From Arion vulgaris (taxonomy: Eukaryota; Mollusca; Gastropoda; Stylommatophora; Arionidae): a stretch of 64,000 nucleotides of DNA. Within the stretch, counting starts at the first letter, position 1; each line of letters begins with the position of its first letter. The position numbers and the translations under genes are program-made. The stretch is taken from contig CM036761.1 of the NCBI GenBank assembly GCA_020796225.1, positions 37,258,928 through 37,322,927 on the forward strand, in the 5' to 3' direction. This document shows, one piece after another, positions 19,896 through 30,534 of the stretch. Under the pieces are notes generated by a model. It had not been told where the DNA came from. It saw only the letters and a program-made list of their open reading frames with translations, and did not search any database.

Positions 19896-20735
19896 GGTGA
19901 TGCGAAAATGTTGCAAGGGCGAAACTGGCATCAATTGGGTAGAAAATAGTCAACTAGAAGATTTGGATTTTGCAGATGATATTGCCTTGTTAAGTAGAAA
20001 CAACCAAGATATGCAAAGAAAAACAGACAACTTGTCATCTATAGCATCAAAAGTTGGACTGCAGATAAGCTATGAAAAAACAAATATAATGAAGACACCT
20101 ATGGCAAGTAATGCAGATATCACACTGGAATCTAAAATGATAAAAATAACAGCGCAGTTCACCTATTTGGGTAGCAATTTTGATTGCACAGGAAATGTTA
20201 AAAAGAAATTATGATACGAATTGGCAAAGCAACATCAGCTTTTAAAAGTCTAAATAAAATATGGAACTGCAAGTTATATAGTATTAGGACTAAATTACAA
20301 ATTTTCAATTCAAATGTTGTATCAATACTAACATATGCCAGCGAGAGTTGGAAAATGACTAAAGATATAGAAGGCAAGTTGAATGCATTTGAAAATAGAT
20401 GTCTGCGAAAAATAATGAATATAAAATGGAACGAATTCAGAAGTGATGAAATCAGAGACATGTCTGGTCAACCACTAGTGACAACTGTTATAAGAAAGAG
20501 AATATGGAGATATGTTGGGCACACCTTGAGGAGAAATGATCAAAGAATATCAAAGCAGGCATTGAAGTGGGATGCAAAGGGTTCAAGAAAGATAGGTCGA
20601 CCTAAGGAGACCCTGAAACGAACTTTGCTGAGAGAGGCAGGAAATATCGGTCTCAGTTCCATGGAGGAGATTGAGCGAGTTGCCCAGGATAGAGCGGTAT
20701 GGAGAAATTACTTGCAGGCCCTATGTAACGTATAA
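19896..20735 (+). pseudogene. RTE reverse transcriptase, palm end to C terminus
   Basis: Starts abruptly at GWVMRKCCKGETGINW, continues to LEDLDFADDIALLS (FADD active site), GLQISYEKTNIMK and FTYLGSNFD, then frameshifts at about 20210. The second frame (20211-20735) is an unbroken 174 codons: IRIGKATSAFKSLNKIW, LTYASESWKMT, LRKIMNIKW, IWRYVGHTLRRN, GSRKIGRPKETLKR and finally AVWRNYLQALCNV. The fingers and early palm motifs are missing because of a deletion of several hundred base pairs at 19895. The copy at 31138-31383 keeps FVVTIDWVMRK at that point, confirming the deletion. Confidence 0.88.
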
Positions 20736-20763
20736 CGGTACGAGAAGAATTATTATTATTATT

Positions 20764-20905
20764 TATATCGACTACTTGTTAAACCATTCTTTGTGGTCGG
20801 TATGTCATCTGCGTTTTAGAGCGTAAGTTCGTTGTGCTAGTTATGCGCCTTACAGATCAAAGGCCAGAACATCTGGTTTCTGCATATTTTTTTTAAATTC
20901 GGGTT
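20764..20905 (-). mobile_element. SINE family B tail fragment
   Basis: tatcgactacttgttaaacc, attctttgtgg, gttgtgctagttatgcgcct, gaacatctggtttctgca match the 3' half of B on the - strand. The head is missing. Confidence 0.7.
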
Positions 20906-22739
20906 CGCCTCCATCAGTAGAACACATTAATAGGGTCAATCCGCGGCCATCGTAAATAATACCTTATAGAGAAGGTCGTGGTAAATCCCCCTTAGAATAC
21001 CAGAGCCCATTAGATTTGGATCTCGCGGTCAACGTTTTCCCGCCTACACCACTGAAAGGTTGGGGTCGGCTCGTGTGTTCTATGGTCATCAGCAGGCTAC
21101 TAGTTTTGACGTTTCGTCCTTTCTAAGGGAAACTAGTCGACCTTAACTCTGCTGGGTGCAGGACCAGACACAGAACCCATCTTGTAGACCAAGATGGTCA
21201 GAAGAATCTGCTACCAATGTTAACTATGAAGAAGTGAATCAATGTCTTCCCCAGTATGTTTCCTAACCTATTTACCTTACATGCAAATCTGACACTAAAT
21301 GGAAAACCCAAGAGTCAGGAATCTAGACACTCAGGCCGACCCAGCATGTGATAGTTGAGCAACATTGGACAGTCCGTGTAGGACTAAGTACTGGACCATA
21401 AGAAAGACAACTGATATGATTGTCTGATGCTCTCCCTCACTCTCTCTCTCTCTCTCTCTCTCTGTATGACCCATATAATCTAGTGTATGAATGAAACAGT
21501 TATATAAGTTTACTTGGATAGGAGCCTCTTTGTACTTAAGCGTTGTGGTTCGGTGACTTTGTAATATCGTCCTGTGCCATTTATGATGTGCTTTATTTGT
21601 ATACCGTGTTGGATACATATATCCTTCGGTTAAAATGTATATAACCGGTTGCACTCTGTAGACCTACCTTAGTGATTTGAAATTTCATCCGTAAAAAGGG
21701 TGGAGAGGATAATGGATTTACCGATTAAGTACCCTTCGGTTTATTTTGGGATGTGTATGGTGAACATGCTGAAACAAGTTCCCCTACATTCACACGTTGC
21801 CACTTAGCAACCAATCCCGTAGAACCGAGTCAAACCTTGTGACCCAGAGAAAATTTATGCGCCTTAAGTCACATGGCATTAAAGACGCTCTTTTGTTGGA
21901 TGCACTGGTTCATCAATGAACAATTATTTGAAAATAATAAACAATGAAACACAGCTGATATATCTCAACTAAGTTTACATGCAGGTAAACAATATTGATC
22001 TGCGTGCAGCAGATGTATTCTTTTGCATCGAAAATTATCGATTTTTCGAGTATATTTCCCTCTCTGACGCATTGTGTACATACATTTTCTCACCACTTGA
22101 AGCGGACGGTGAAAGAGCAAATTTTAGCACATACATATTTTGCACCCGTTTAACATAATCTGTTTTCGGCTGATGATTTGACACCGCTGCTACTTAACAA
22201 TAAATGTTGTTATTGAGATACCTGCTGCAACAGAATAGTACTAACGCAGTCAATTCTAGTTAGAGCATTAGGTTTGCAAACGAAAGAATCAGGGATGAAC
22301 TTCTAGCATAATGTATTCTCAGTCGATCTACAGGAAACAATATGGCTGACTTGCTGAGTCAGGGAAGCAATATGGTAAAATGAAAATGAACTTTCACCTC
22401 ACCCCCATTTGCAAATCCTAGCAATGTGAGGTTCTAACACTTCACATCCCTATATGCTATGGATGTACATTTTCCCACTAATTGCAGCTATAAATCTTGT
22501 GAAAATAATATGAAGATAATGGTAATGTCATAACGGTTGAAGCATTAGAGATGTGAAGTCGTAAAAACTTCACAGTGCTAGCTAGATATTAGCCTTCAGA
22601 TGTGAAATTGTCAGTTATCTTCCTCGCTAAGCTTTCTCTTTCTTAACACTGCGAGTAATGACATATTGTCATTTGGGCAGACTGTGAGTCGTCTACTATT
22701 TTTTGGTTAGTCAACTGCATTACGTCTGAGACTGGAAAC
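20906..22739. other. No recognisable gene; CT microsatellite
   Basis: A (TC)n run lies at 21436-21463. Between 20960 and 21300 the + strand is fairly open and GC-richer, perhaps old LINE leader sequence, but no domain is recognisable. Confidence 0.4.
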
Positions 22740-23251
22740 TTCTTCGAACGCGTCATGTCGGCTATTTGTTAACCACTCTGTGAGATTTGTATGTGATCTG
22801 AGCCTAAGATCGATTGTACGTTGTGCCAGTTATGCGCCTCTAAGTATGTCATCTTCTTCTTTGCGTTCGTTCTTTACGACCAATTTTAATCACTCTTTGT
22901 GATATGCTTGATCTTTGTCAAGAATGTGTATACGTTGCACATTGGTTTGGTAGGCCCCTAAACGCATAGACTTCTACACGTTTAGGACACATGCATCTGA
23001 TTTCAGCCGAACCTCCTTAGTCGCCTCTTACGACATGCGTGGCAGGTAACAGTGGTTCTATTCTTTACATCAAAACATTGGGCCCCAGTAACCACTCGGG
23101 TAATAAGTATGACAACACATCCGATTTCTGCTATGCTTTTTATTTGCTTTTAGATTCCCTAGGTCCTACATCAGTCGCCTCTTACGACATGCCTTGTAGG
23201 TGCGGTGGTATTATTATTTGCTTCCCTTGTGGGCCCATCACCACATGGGCA
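22740..23251 (-). mobile_element. SINE family B interrupted by a SINE A insertion
   Basis: B tail and part of its body occupy 22740-22848 and the rest of body and head 23104-23251. The octamer TAAGTATG is present at 22841-22848 and again at 23104-23111, on either side of the inserted element. Confidence 0.9.
22849..23103 (-). mobile_element. SINE family A inserted in SINE B
   Basis: A 255-bp full-length A element on the - strand, same orientation as its host B copy. It starts (complement) at accactcggg and ends at GAAGAAGATGA. The TAAGTATG direct repeats mark a retroposition event younger than the host B copy. Confidence 0.92.
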
Positions 23252-23295
23252 AGAATGGAAACGAATCTCGATATGCGTTTAATATAATTTTGAGG

Positions 23296-23765
23296 TATAA
23301 TAATAATTCCTCTCGTACCATTATGCATTACATAGGGCGTGCAAGCAATTTCTCCATACCGCTTTATCCTGGACAACTCGTTCAATCTCCTCCATGGATC
23401 TGAGACCGATATTTCTTGCCTCTCTCAGCAAAGTTCGTTTCGGTGTCTTCTAGGATCGTCCTCTCTTTCTTGAACCCTTTGCATCCCACTTCAATGCCAG
23501 CTTTGATAGTCATTGATCATTTCTCCTCAAGGTGTGTCCAACAAATCTCCATCTTCTTTTTCTTATAACAGTTGTCACTAGTGGTTGACCAGACAATTCT
23601 CTGATTTCATCACTTCTCCTGAATTTGTTTCATTTTATGTTCATTATTTTTCGCAGACATCTATTTTCAAATGCATTCAACTTGCTTTCTAAATCTTTAG
23701 TAATTTTCCAACTCTCACTCGCATGTGTTTGATACAACATTTGAATTGAAAATTCGTAATTTAGT
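23296..23765 (-). pseudogene. RTE 3' end, copy 2
   Basis: Complement of the last 460 bp or so of the 18.3-kb element: SESWKITKDLESKLNAF, NRCLRKIMNIK, and the tail taatgcataatggtacgaga with ATT repeats at 23296-23311. Stops and frameshifts are present. Confidence 0.88.
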
Positions 23766-23807
23766 TTTAATTTAGTAATATAAATATAGGCATGTATATA
23801 TGAGAAG

Positions 23808-24057
23808 AGAGCCGCTGTAGCGTAGTTGTTAGTGAACTCGCTTTGCAAGGCTGGTGGTCTGGGTTCAGCTCCCGCACTCAGATCGGCTCTCAGGTCGACC
23901 CAGCCTCAACTTGGTACCAGACATGCTCTGGGAAAGTAAAGGCGGCCGGCGTGATGCTGACCACATCACCCATCGTGTGCCGATGGTCAATGAAAATACA
24001 GACCTAACACTGTATTGACCTATATACCACGAGGTATGAAAGGGTTCCTTTACTTTT
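23808..24057 (+). mobile_element. SINE family E, full length, 13-bp target duplication
   Basis: The tRNA-like head has an A-box-like TAGCGTAGTTGTTAGTG and a B-box-like GGTTCAGCTCC. The body matches 61389-61646 (complement). It is flanked by TATATATGAGAAG at 23795-23807 and 24058-24070 (perfect). Confidence 0.93.
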
Positions 24058-24069
24058 TATATATGAGAA

Positions 24070-24195
24070 GGACTTGTTCATGATGCCAGCTACCTCATCA
24101 CATATAGTTATAATAACCACATAAAACCTACAACAAAAGGCGCCATACTAGTAAACAGACCAGCCAGGTGGTCTAGGGCGCCTAGTGCTTCAATG
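24070..24195 (+). mobile_element. RTE leader fragment, inverted relative to its 3' end
   Basis: Matches 18380-18520: aaggacttgt, gccagctacctcatcacaag-like, gaccagccaggtggt, gcgcctagtgc, caatgacggtt-like. It has + orientation while the rest of this RTE copy (23296-23765) is on the - strand. Confidence 0.8.
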
Positions 24196-24425
24196 ACAGT
24201 TGCAGTACATTATATCTTATATCCTGTCCATGTTCAGTTTGATACATACGGCTTCTACTAGAGATTTCCATTGTTCCCGTTCTGCAGCATTTCTACTAAA
24301 TGTTTCCTACACCAGGCCACAATCTTTCAAATATTTTTCCACAGTTCTTCCCATATAGACATCCATGCCTTTCTTCCCATCCACTGTCCGTAGAAGATCT
24401 GTCCGTGGTCGCCGATAACATACGG
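24196..24425 (-). pseudogene. LINE C-terminal tail
   Basis: On the - strand it reads RRPRTDLLRTVDGKKGMDVY, then ETFSRNAAE and, after a shift, QWKSLVEAVCIKLNMDRI before a stop. This is the Arg-rich GRPR plus W-K/R-x-LVE-x-xC ending of many LINE ORF2 proteins. Confidence 0.7.
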
Positions 24426-24426
24426 C

Positions 24427-24545
24427 TGGTGGGCTTAGGTAAAAAAATTCTTGGAAATTAGACCACAATCGTCGCGTGAGTTGTGTAAAATTGCAGAAAA
24501 CCTTACAGTGTTCCACCAGACACCTTTAGAAACCAGCCCCCCATT
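24427..24545. mobile_element. Family G, diverged and internally deleted
   Basis: Joins the left subterminal block (gggcttaggtaaaaaaattc, gaaattagaccacaa) to the right one (gtgtaaaattgcagaaaacc, cagtgttccaccagacacct), skipping the AT-rich middle. The terminal repeats are not intact. Confidence 0.55.
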
Positions 24546-24639
24546 AAACAGGAACTTTGATTTTCCCGTCTGAGCTAGTCGGCCTTATGTTGACAGTGGC
24601 CACGAGCTGCCATAACCAATGTCCTAGCTGACATAAAAA

Positions 24640-24910
24640 TACAAGCACAACCTAACTCCATCTTTGTCTTTAAATGGTGATCTCCAATGATGCAGTTTTA
24701 TCGTTTTGACTGCTTTTCTTTTATTTCGTATTCGACCATAAATTTTGCAGGATTCTTCTCATCTTCTCAAAGATTTATTTTGTAAATCTCAACAACTTGT
24801 ATATCATGTTGGGGGGTCACGTTTCAGCACTCACTACTGTATAATAAAACACTATCAACACTGCTTTTATATATTTTAAGTTTTGTTTTATAATTTAATC
24901 TTTTGGCTTT
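24640..24910 (-). pseudogene. LINE reverse transcriptase C-terminal fragment
   Basis: The complement matches 28210-28460 over about 250 bp (caatgatgca, tttgcaggattcttct, cagcactcactactgta). The frame is broken throughout. Confidence 0.7.
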
Positions 24911-25172
24911 CCTTCTTCTTCATCTTCGAACGCTCCATTTCGACCACTTGTTAAGCCATTCTTTGTGATCTGTATGTGATCTGAGCTTAAGAGTGATTGT
25001 ACGTTGTGCCAGTTATGCGCCTACAAGTAGGCCAGCACATCAGCACATCCGATTTCTGCGACGTTTTTTTATTTACTAGGGTAGATTACCTAGGTCCCTC
25101 GCCTCTTACGGCATGTCTTGTAGGCGCAGTGTTACTATTCTATGCTCCCGTTGCAGCCCGTTGGCACATGGG
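24911..25172 (-). mobile_element. SINE family B
   Basis: Nearly complete on the - strand: tail gaagatgaagaagaagg complement, body (tttttatttactagggtag, cgcctacaagtaggccagca) and head. The block agcacatc is duplicated within the body. Confidence 0.85.
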
Positions 25173-25174
25173 TG

Positions 25175-26500
25175 ATGTTTTATCAAAGGATTTACGTCTT
25201 GGAAACATTGAATTCTCGATGTTGGGCACTGTGTTGTAGAGGGTGTTGTGAGCCAATGCTAAGTTTTGAAGAAAAAAATATGCGATTTTAGCAGTAGCAA
25301 ATGCACTTTCTGTTTTAGTGACTTTTGACAGTATGTGTATCTCAGCTCACATTTTTCTTACTACTACTTCTGAAGATCCGACGGTGAAGACATGTAGACA
25401 GACTGAGACATGTAGACAGACTGAGACATGTAGACAGACTGAGACATGTAGACAGACTGACTCGGCTAAGGGGATTTATTCTGCAGATGGGACTGAGCCG
25501 TCGCAAATTGTGGATGTTTATTTCTGATCTATGTGCGTTTCAAATTGAGACATCGATGTTTTGCATGTCAATATAAAGAAGAATGTAGTTCTTATGAATA
25601 TTTGAATAGTTCACATGCATGTTGTATTTTGATATTGCAAACATTAAAATCTTCAGCATTTCCTGTCCTTTGCCATGTAGGTTAATTCTGCTGACAGTTT
25701 CGTTTGGAAAAGACTTCTCTTTTTTAATTTTTTAAACACACGAGACAAACTGATTTTTCCACTTTTTTTCTCTAATGTAAGCATCGATTAAAAAATTTGA
25801 GATTGCAGTAAAATATAATAGAGCCTACATTCATAAATAAAAACAAATGGAAAGGAAATAGTTTTCATTAACATGGGGTATTTGAATGAATACAGTTGTA
25901 GACCAGTATATTTCTTTGACCAACGGCTCATGGTAGGTGATGTGGGTGTATTTTGACACAAAAGGAATTAAGGGCTAGAGAAGACAATATTATTGGGGAG
26001 GGAACTATCCCGATCAAAAGTGAAGAGCAAGACTTCGGCGAAGATAAATTCAGAATGTAACAGAAGACAGATGATTGAACATGACGACAGCAGAGAAAAT
26101 CCGATCCATGAGAGACGTTTAGATAGACTGTTAAGGTTGTAAAATTCTGCGCAGCACAAGCTATTAAATGTTAATTTGTATATTGTCTCTGTTATCAAAT
26201 ATTTATTTTACGTATTTATACTTTATGTGTTGTCGGAGCTACGGAATTCGGCAATATTCTCTGCTGATCGCGAGCCATTTATACAGATAAAGACCGAGAC
26301 ATATGGGGAAAACATGTGCAATAAGTCAATCCTTTGCCGTTAGACACTTTTATTACTATTATATGTATGCTTTTAAGTCATATAAACGAATGTTTTTCAG
26401 GATATTATATCCGTGGTAGTATAATATCAGTGACACCGCCGCATGTCTGTTGCGCGAGAGGAAAACCGTAAATAGTATTGTGTGCTTGCAGACAGCAGAA
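25175..26500. other. Unassigned; short 18-bp tandem repeat
   Basis: Apart from the 18-bp repeat at 25385-25457, no transposon or coding signal is visible. SINE density drops from here to about 33 kb. Confidence 0.4.
25385..25457. repeat. 18-bp tandem repeat, 4 units
   Basis: Unit acatgtagacagactgag, four nearly perfect copies. The + frame gives a TETCRQ hexapeptide repeat, probably not translated. Confidence 0.95.
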
Positions 26501-26501
26501 A

Positions 26502-26612
26502 ATGGCTGCGTCTAGCCCCAGATCCCATCTATATCCCAATGTTCATAGAAAAGAAAACGGTGTCAAAAAAGGCAACGTTGACACTGAAAAGGATGCTCAG
26601 TTGGATCTTCTG
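26502..26612 (+). CDS. Candidate first coding exon of an unrecognised host gene
   Basis: An ATG in good context (gcagaaaATGG) opens 37 codons ending exactly at a consensus splice donor (CTG then GTAAGTATT). The peptide begins MAASSPRSHLYPN, contains HRKENGVKKGN and ends EKDAQLDLL. It is hydrophilic and compositionally protein-like, starting with Met-Ala-Ala-Ser as many animal proteins do. The upstream DNA has several CpGs (gacaccgccgcatg, ttgcgcgag), which suits a promoter-proximal exon. No transposon family in the window contains it. Frame and donor are seen directly; the status as an exon is inference. I do not recognise the protein, and a disordered N terminus would be hard to match. Confidence 0.45.
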
Positions 26613-28029
26613 GTAAGTATTTTATATACTTTGATATTTGTTTGTTGTATATTAAATATTAACTGTCAGAAAGTAGCACATGGCCGTTGTTGTTAGGCTA
26701 AGATCGGAATCTAGCGGATAATACAATGATGATGAAATCCGCGATCAATGCGACAGGCTTTGCTTGTCATGACCCATACGTCTCGAAACATGTTTACGTT
26801 CGTTTACCGCAGTTTTCTTATTTTATTTTCGTTCGTATTAATTAAAGTTATACAATAAATACGCTAGTTTATCAACGAACTATTAGTGATATATAAAAAT
26901 CGATTAATAAAATATAGTAAAATAATATGTGGGAAGTCGGTGAGTGTTGGCGGCAAAATTCTTCGGATTATTGTGTGGTAGAAAATCTAACACTTGCCAG
27001 AACACTTACAATTCATAAATGATTTGCTGGTGGGACCATCAATATTTGTGAACTGTGAGTTTATATTGCCAGTATCATAGCCAAGTACAATAATTTGAAT
27101 ACAAAATGTAGCACTATTCATGGAAAATGGTTTTGTGTAACTGAATATTTTAATTATGTTATAAGCCTAAAATTGCCAACAATTAAAATTTCGATATGGT
27201 CTTTTTCTTAGAATAGCGATCCCTTACATTTTACATGAATACGATATAACACAACGTAAGTTAATTTGTATTTAATTTAAGTTTCCAATAATTAATAATA
27301 ATTTAGTTTGCTATACACAATAATACACATGAATGTAGTAAATTCATATTGATATTTCTTCTTTATCTTCTTCATTGTTCAGAATCAGACTTCCACACAA
27401 ATGATGCTAATTACTTGGACAAAGGTAGTAATGAGTAGTCAGCACTAGGCTATCAATATTGTCCTAAAGTTTTTCACAAAGAGAGGATGGTCATTTCCAT
27501 GTGTTTCTCTACCCTTTTGTAGTTTGGTAGTTCCGCAGATGGACAGTCGGGTACTCAGCAATTTTTGTTTTGATCTAATTGTGACTTTGATAGCTGTTTT
27601 GACACTTCATATTTTGTTGTTACGTTATTTTGTTGTAGCTCCCACATTTTTGACGAGGTTGTCCACTGCTGCATTTCTTGAAATGTTGCAATGTGCTGCT
27701 ATCCACTGAATTATGTTCTTTATGAAGTACTAGTCCAACTGTGCAAGTGAGTCTATCCTTTCAGCGTACATAGACTGCTGTTATTTTGGCGCCTCTGAGC
27801 TTTTGTTACTGACATGACATTTGCGAAAATGACTTCTCTGTATGGGATATTATATGTAATAAAGGTGTCTGTCGCATATCCCAAGCTTCATTTTTGAAGT
27901 TACCATATTTTGCAATGGCATTTGATGAGATGGCTGCTGCATTGGCAGACTGAGTACTTATGGTCTGGTCCTATATATGTTAATATAGATCAGGAAATCC
28001 AACTGATTTAAATTATTTGATTATTCAAT
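26613..28029 (+). other. Possible intron; weak internal exon candidate at 27383-27424
   Basis: If 26502-26612 is an exon, this AT-rich stretch would be its intron. At 27383-27424 a 42-bp segment follows a strong polypyrimidine tract (tttcttctttatcttcttca then ttgttcag) and precedes gtagta. Its length keeps phase 0 (14 codons, no stop), compatible with the upstream exon. The match is short and could be chance. Confidence 0.25.
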
Positions 28030-28500
28030 TATGAGACATTTCAATTATTGCTGTTCTGCTGCTTGTCTGCTAATGGTCTTCCATGTCTGGCGACAATCTT
28101 TCAACTCTTTTCTAACAGTACTTCTCCATATTTCATTTGGACGCCCAGGCCTTATTTTCCCGTCCTCTATCATAAGAGTTGTCCTATCCAATGCGTCTAC
28201 TGTTATTCATCATACATGCCCAATCCACCTCCATCTTAGTCTTTTAATGATTGTCTCCAATGATGCACAGTTGGTTCGTTTTAAAAACTATTCATTTGCT
28301 ATCGAAGTAGACCAGAAACTTTGCAGGATTCTTCTTAACCATTTATTGTCAAATGTTCCTAGTTTGTGTATGATGTTGTAGATCGTTTTCCAGCACTCAC
28401 TACTGTACAATAACACTCCCATGACACTGCTTCTATATATTTTAAGTTTAATCATTGTATAGTGTAGTGCAGTTTGTAGACACATCTTCAATGTTTAAGA
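28030..28500 (-). pseudogene. LINE reverse transcriptase C-terminal relic
   Basis: The complement reads KLKIYRSSVMGVLLYSSECW, KWLRRIL, then RLRWRWIGHV and RPGRPNEIWRSTVRKELKDC. This is the canonical end of BovB/RTE-like ORF2 (LLYGSExW, RWxGHV, GRP). Stops are present. The segment at 24640-24910 is a second piece of the same family. Confidence 0.78.
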
Positions 28501-28604
28501 CAAGAAATATAAAACTAAATAAGAGGAGTAGTAAGAAACGATAATGTAGGTTAATAATGAGTTTTCATTCCTTGTTCAATGATAGGTAATATTGACATTT
28601 TTCT

Positions 28605-28770
28605 TATGATGGTTAACTAAGTCCTGACATAGATAAGTAGTTAAAGTGCCTGCCTAGCAATCAAAAGATTTGAGGTTAATTTCCCATTTAAGACATGCTT
28701 TAATCTATGCAGCTTCAATGAGTACCTGAGATAGGAAAGGGACAGTATAGCGAGAAAGAGAACTGTTTAC
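28605..28770 (+). mobile_element. SINE-like repeat family Q, copy 1
   Basis: A degenerate tRNA-like head (TAGATAAGTAGTTAAAG then AGGTTAATTTCCC) followed by aatgagtacctgagatagg, shared with 29737-29880. Old copy. Confidence 0.45.
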
Positions 28771-29229
28771 ATTTCCAAGTGTTGTCACATAGTATTTTGA
28801 GATCTCTCACATTCTTACTGCCACATTTGCTGCGGGGATAGCATTACTATTTGTGCTGTATGCAACATATCAGAGTCTCTGTCAACTTTGTAGACTATTA
28901 TATTATAGACAACATTAATAACCTCTTCCCTTAATGGTAAGCACCTAAAATTCATTTTACCGCTGACAGAAAGAAATGATTTTGTGTTTAAGTGATGCAT
29001 TAGTTATTTAAAATTATCTATTGAGTAATAATTAAACTAAAATTTTGTGCCATCAAGTAATATCTCCAGAACTTCCCTTTTTACTTTGTTTTCAATTAAA
29101 AATGGGTGTGTGTATATATTATGTGTGTATGTGTAAGTATGTTTCATTGAAACCAAAGTAAATAAGGATGACCTAGAAGTATTTGTGAGGGGAAGTAAAC
29201 TATTGAAAGAGATTAAAAAAATAGATAAA

Positions 29230-29470
29230 ACCTATAATTTTAGGCACATTAAGGAAGAGGCATGATAAAATCGATGAGTGAATCTGCTGCATGGGCAAAA
29301 TAACAAAAATTAAAATTTAGACAAATTTTTACCATCTTGAAACTTACATTGGACCGGATACTCTTGCTGGTATTATGAAGTTTGTGCATTGCCACTGAGA
29401 TCTTTCTGGGTGAGAAAAAGATCAAAGCATACATGGTTGTTCACTGAAGTGCAGTGACAGTGGTCTCATT
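29230..29470 (+). mobile_element. SINE family L, 3' part
   Basis: Related to 62380-62550: agtttgtgcattg, ctgagatct, gtgagaaaaagat, cacatggttgttcact-type blocks, caatcag-like end. No head. Confidence 0.5.
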
Positions 29471-29736
29471 TATCAATCAAACTAGAAGTGGTTGAGGTCA
29501 AAGGAAAGACTACTATAAATGAAAAGTAATAATCAGGAAGGTGTTCAAACAGTATGTGTAAGAACTTAAATCTTGATCAGTTACAGCCATCTATCAATGT
29601 GGAGATGGCACTTGATCTAATCTGAATCATTTTCAACAATATGGCATTTGGGGTAAAATTGTAGCAAGATATAAATTAAATAAACTATTATTCTAACATT
29701 GATCATAAGTGTATATTAAGTGGTTGAAGACGTTAC

Positions 29737-29880
29737 TTCACAAAAGATCGGGTAGCTTCCCTGCATAGGTGCACCCAATTTGAACCAATTGTACTGTCAA
29801 TGGGTACCTGAGTTGTGAACTGAACAAAATAAGGTAGATGTAAAGGTCACCTTACCTCCAAAAAGCTAAGGTCTAGTAGT
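29737..29880 (+). mobile_element. SINE-like repeat family Q, copy 2
   Basis: Shares atgggtacctgagttg and flanking blocks with 28605-28770. The promoter region is barely recognisable. Confidence 0.35.
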
Positions 29881-30534
29881 GTGAGCTCTCTAGCTCTTGA
29901 TATTTGAATAACATAACAAGAATTAACTTTACCTATACACATGTAGGTCATTAACCTATATTAAAGTACTTATTGACAAACTGCATTATACATTTTGTGA
30001 CATTGACACAGATGCATAGCCTGTTTCATATTCAGAAACCTCACAAACAGGATAAACATAAACAAACATATTAAACAAGTAATACATTTTTCAGGAATGT
30101 ATAACAATATCATAAGTGTTGGCGTATTGCGTGCAGTAGACCAGACGTTGGTGTTTTAGTTCAGGAAGTATAATCTAATGTTTTTATTGTTGGATATATC
30201 TCTTATTTTTGTGCGTTCAGTCAACGTTGGTCTGTTTGGCTCTTTGACTTAAATTTAGGAACACAAAAGTCCCAGGAAGCAAGACATAGTTCGGTGGCGG
30301 CTGTGTCCATACACACAAACAATTTCTCCTGTTGATATCACTTTACAGAGATTCATTCATTTATAACACAATTAATTAAGTCCTGTCTAGCAGATCCAAT
30401 ACTGGATGATAGTAAGATGACTTTGTAGGGTTTACAGAAAAGTAATTATATTTGGATTACAACCTGTGTCAAATGTTGTTCTCATGTCAATTATAACAGT
30501 TCCCTTTGTCACATTTTTTTATTAAAAAATTTTT
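29881..30534. other. No recognisable feature
   Basis: AT-rich. A modest open frame follows a splice-acceptor-like tttttcag at 30106 but is interrupted by a stop after about 20 codons. Confidence 0.35.

Larger units (their letters stand above)
18330..20762 (+). mobile_element. RTE-like LINE, internally deleted, (ATT)n tail
   Basis: The best preserved retrotransposon of the window. Order: short leader, endonuclease, linker, C-terminal third of reverse transcriptase, RTE-type C terminus, then a tail of ATT repeats (20745-20762), the usual short-tandem-repeat 3' end of RTE elements. Most of the reverse transcriptase is deleted at about 19895, and several single-base indels break the frame. Copies of the same family occur at 23296-24195 and 30535-31385, both - strand at the 3' end. 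It could only move with enzymes supplied in trans, and nothing here shows that it does. Confidence 0.9.
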
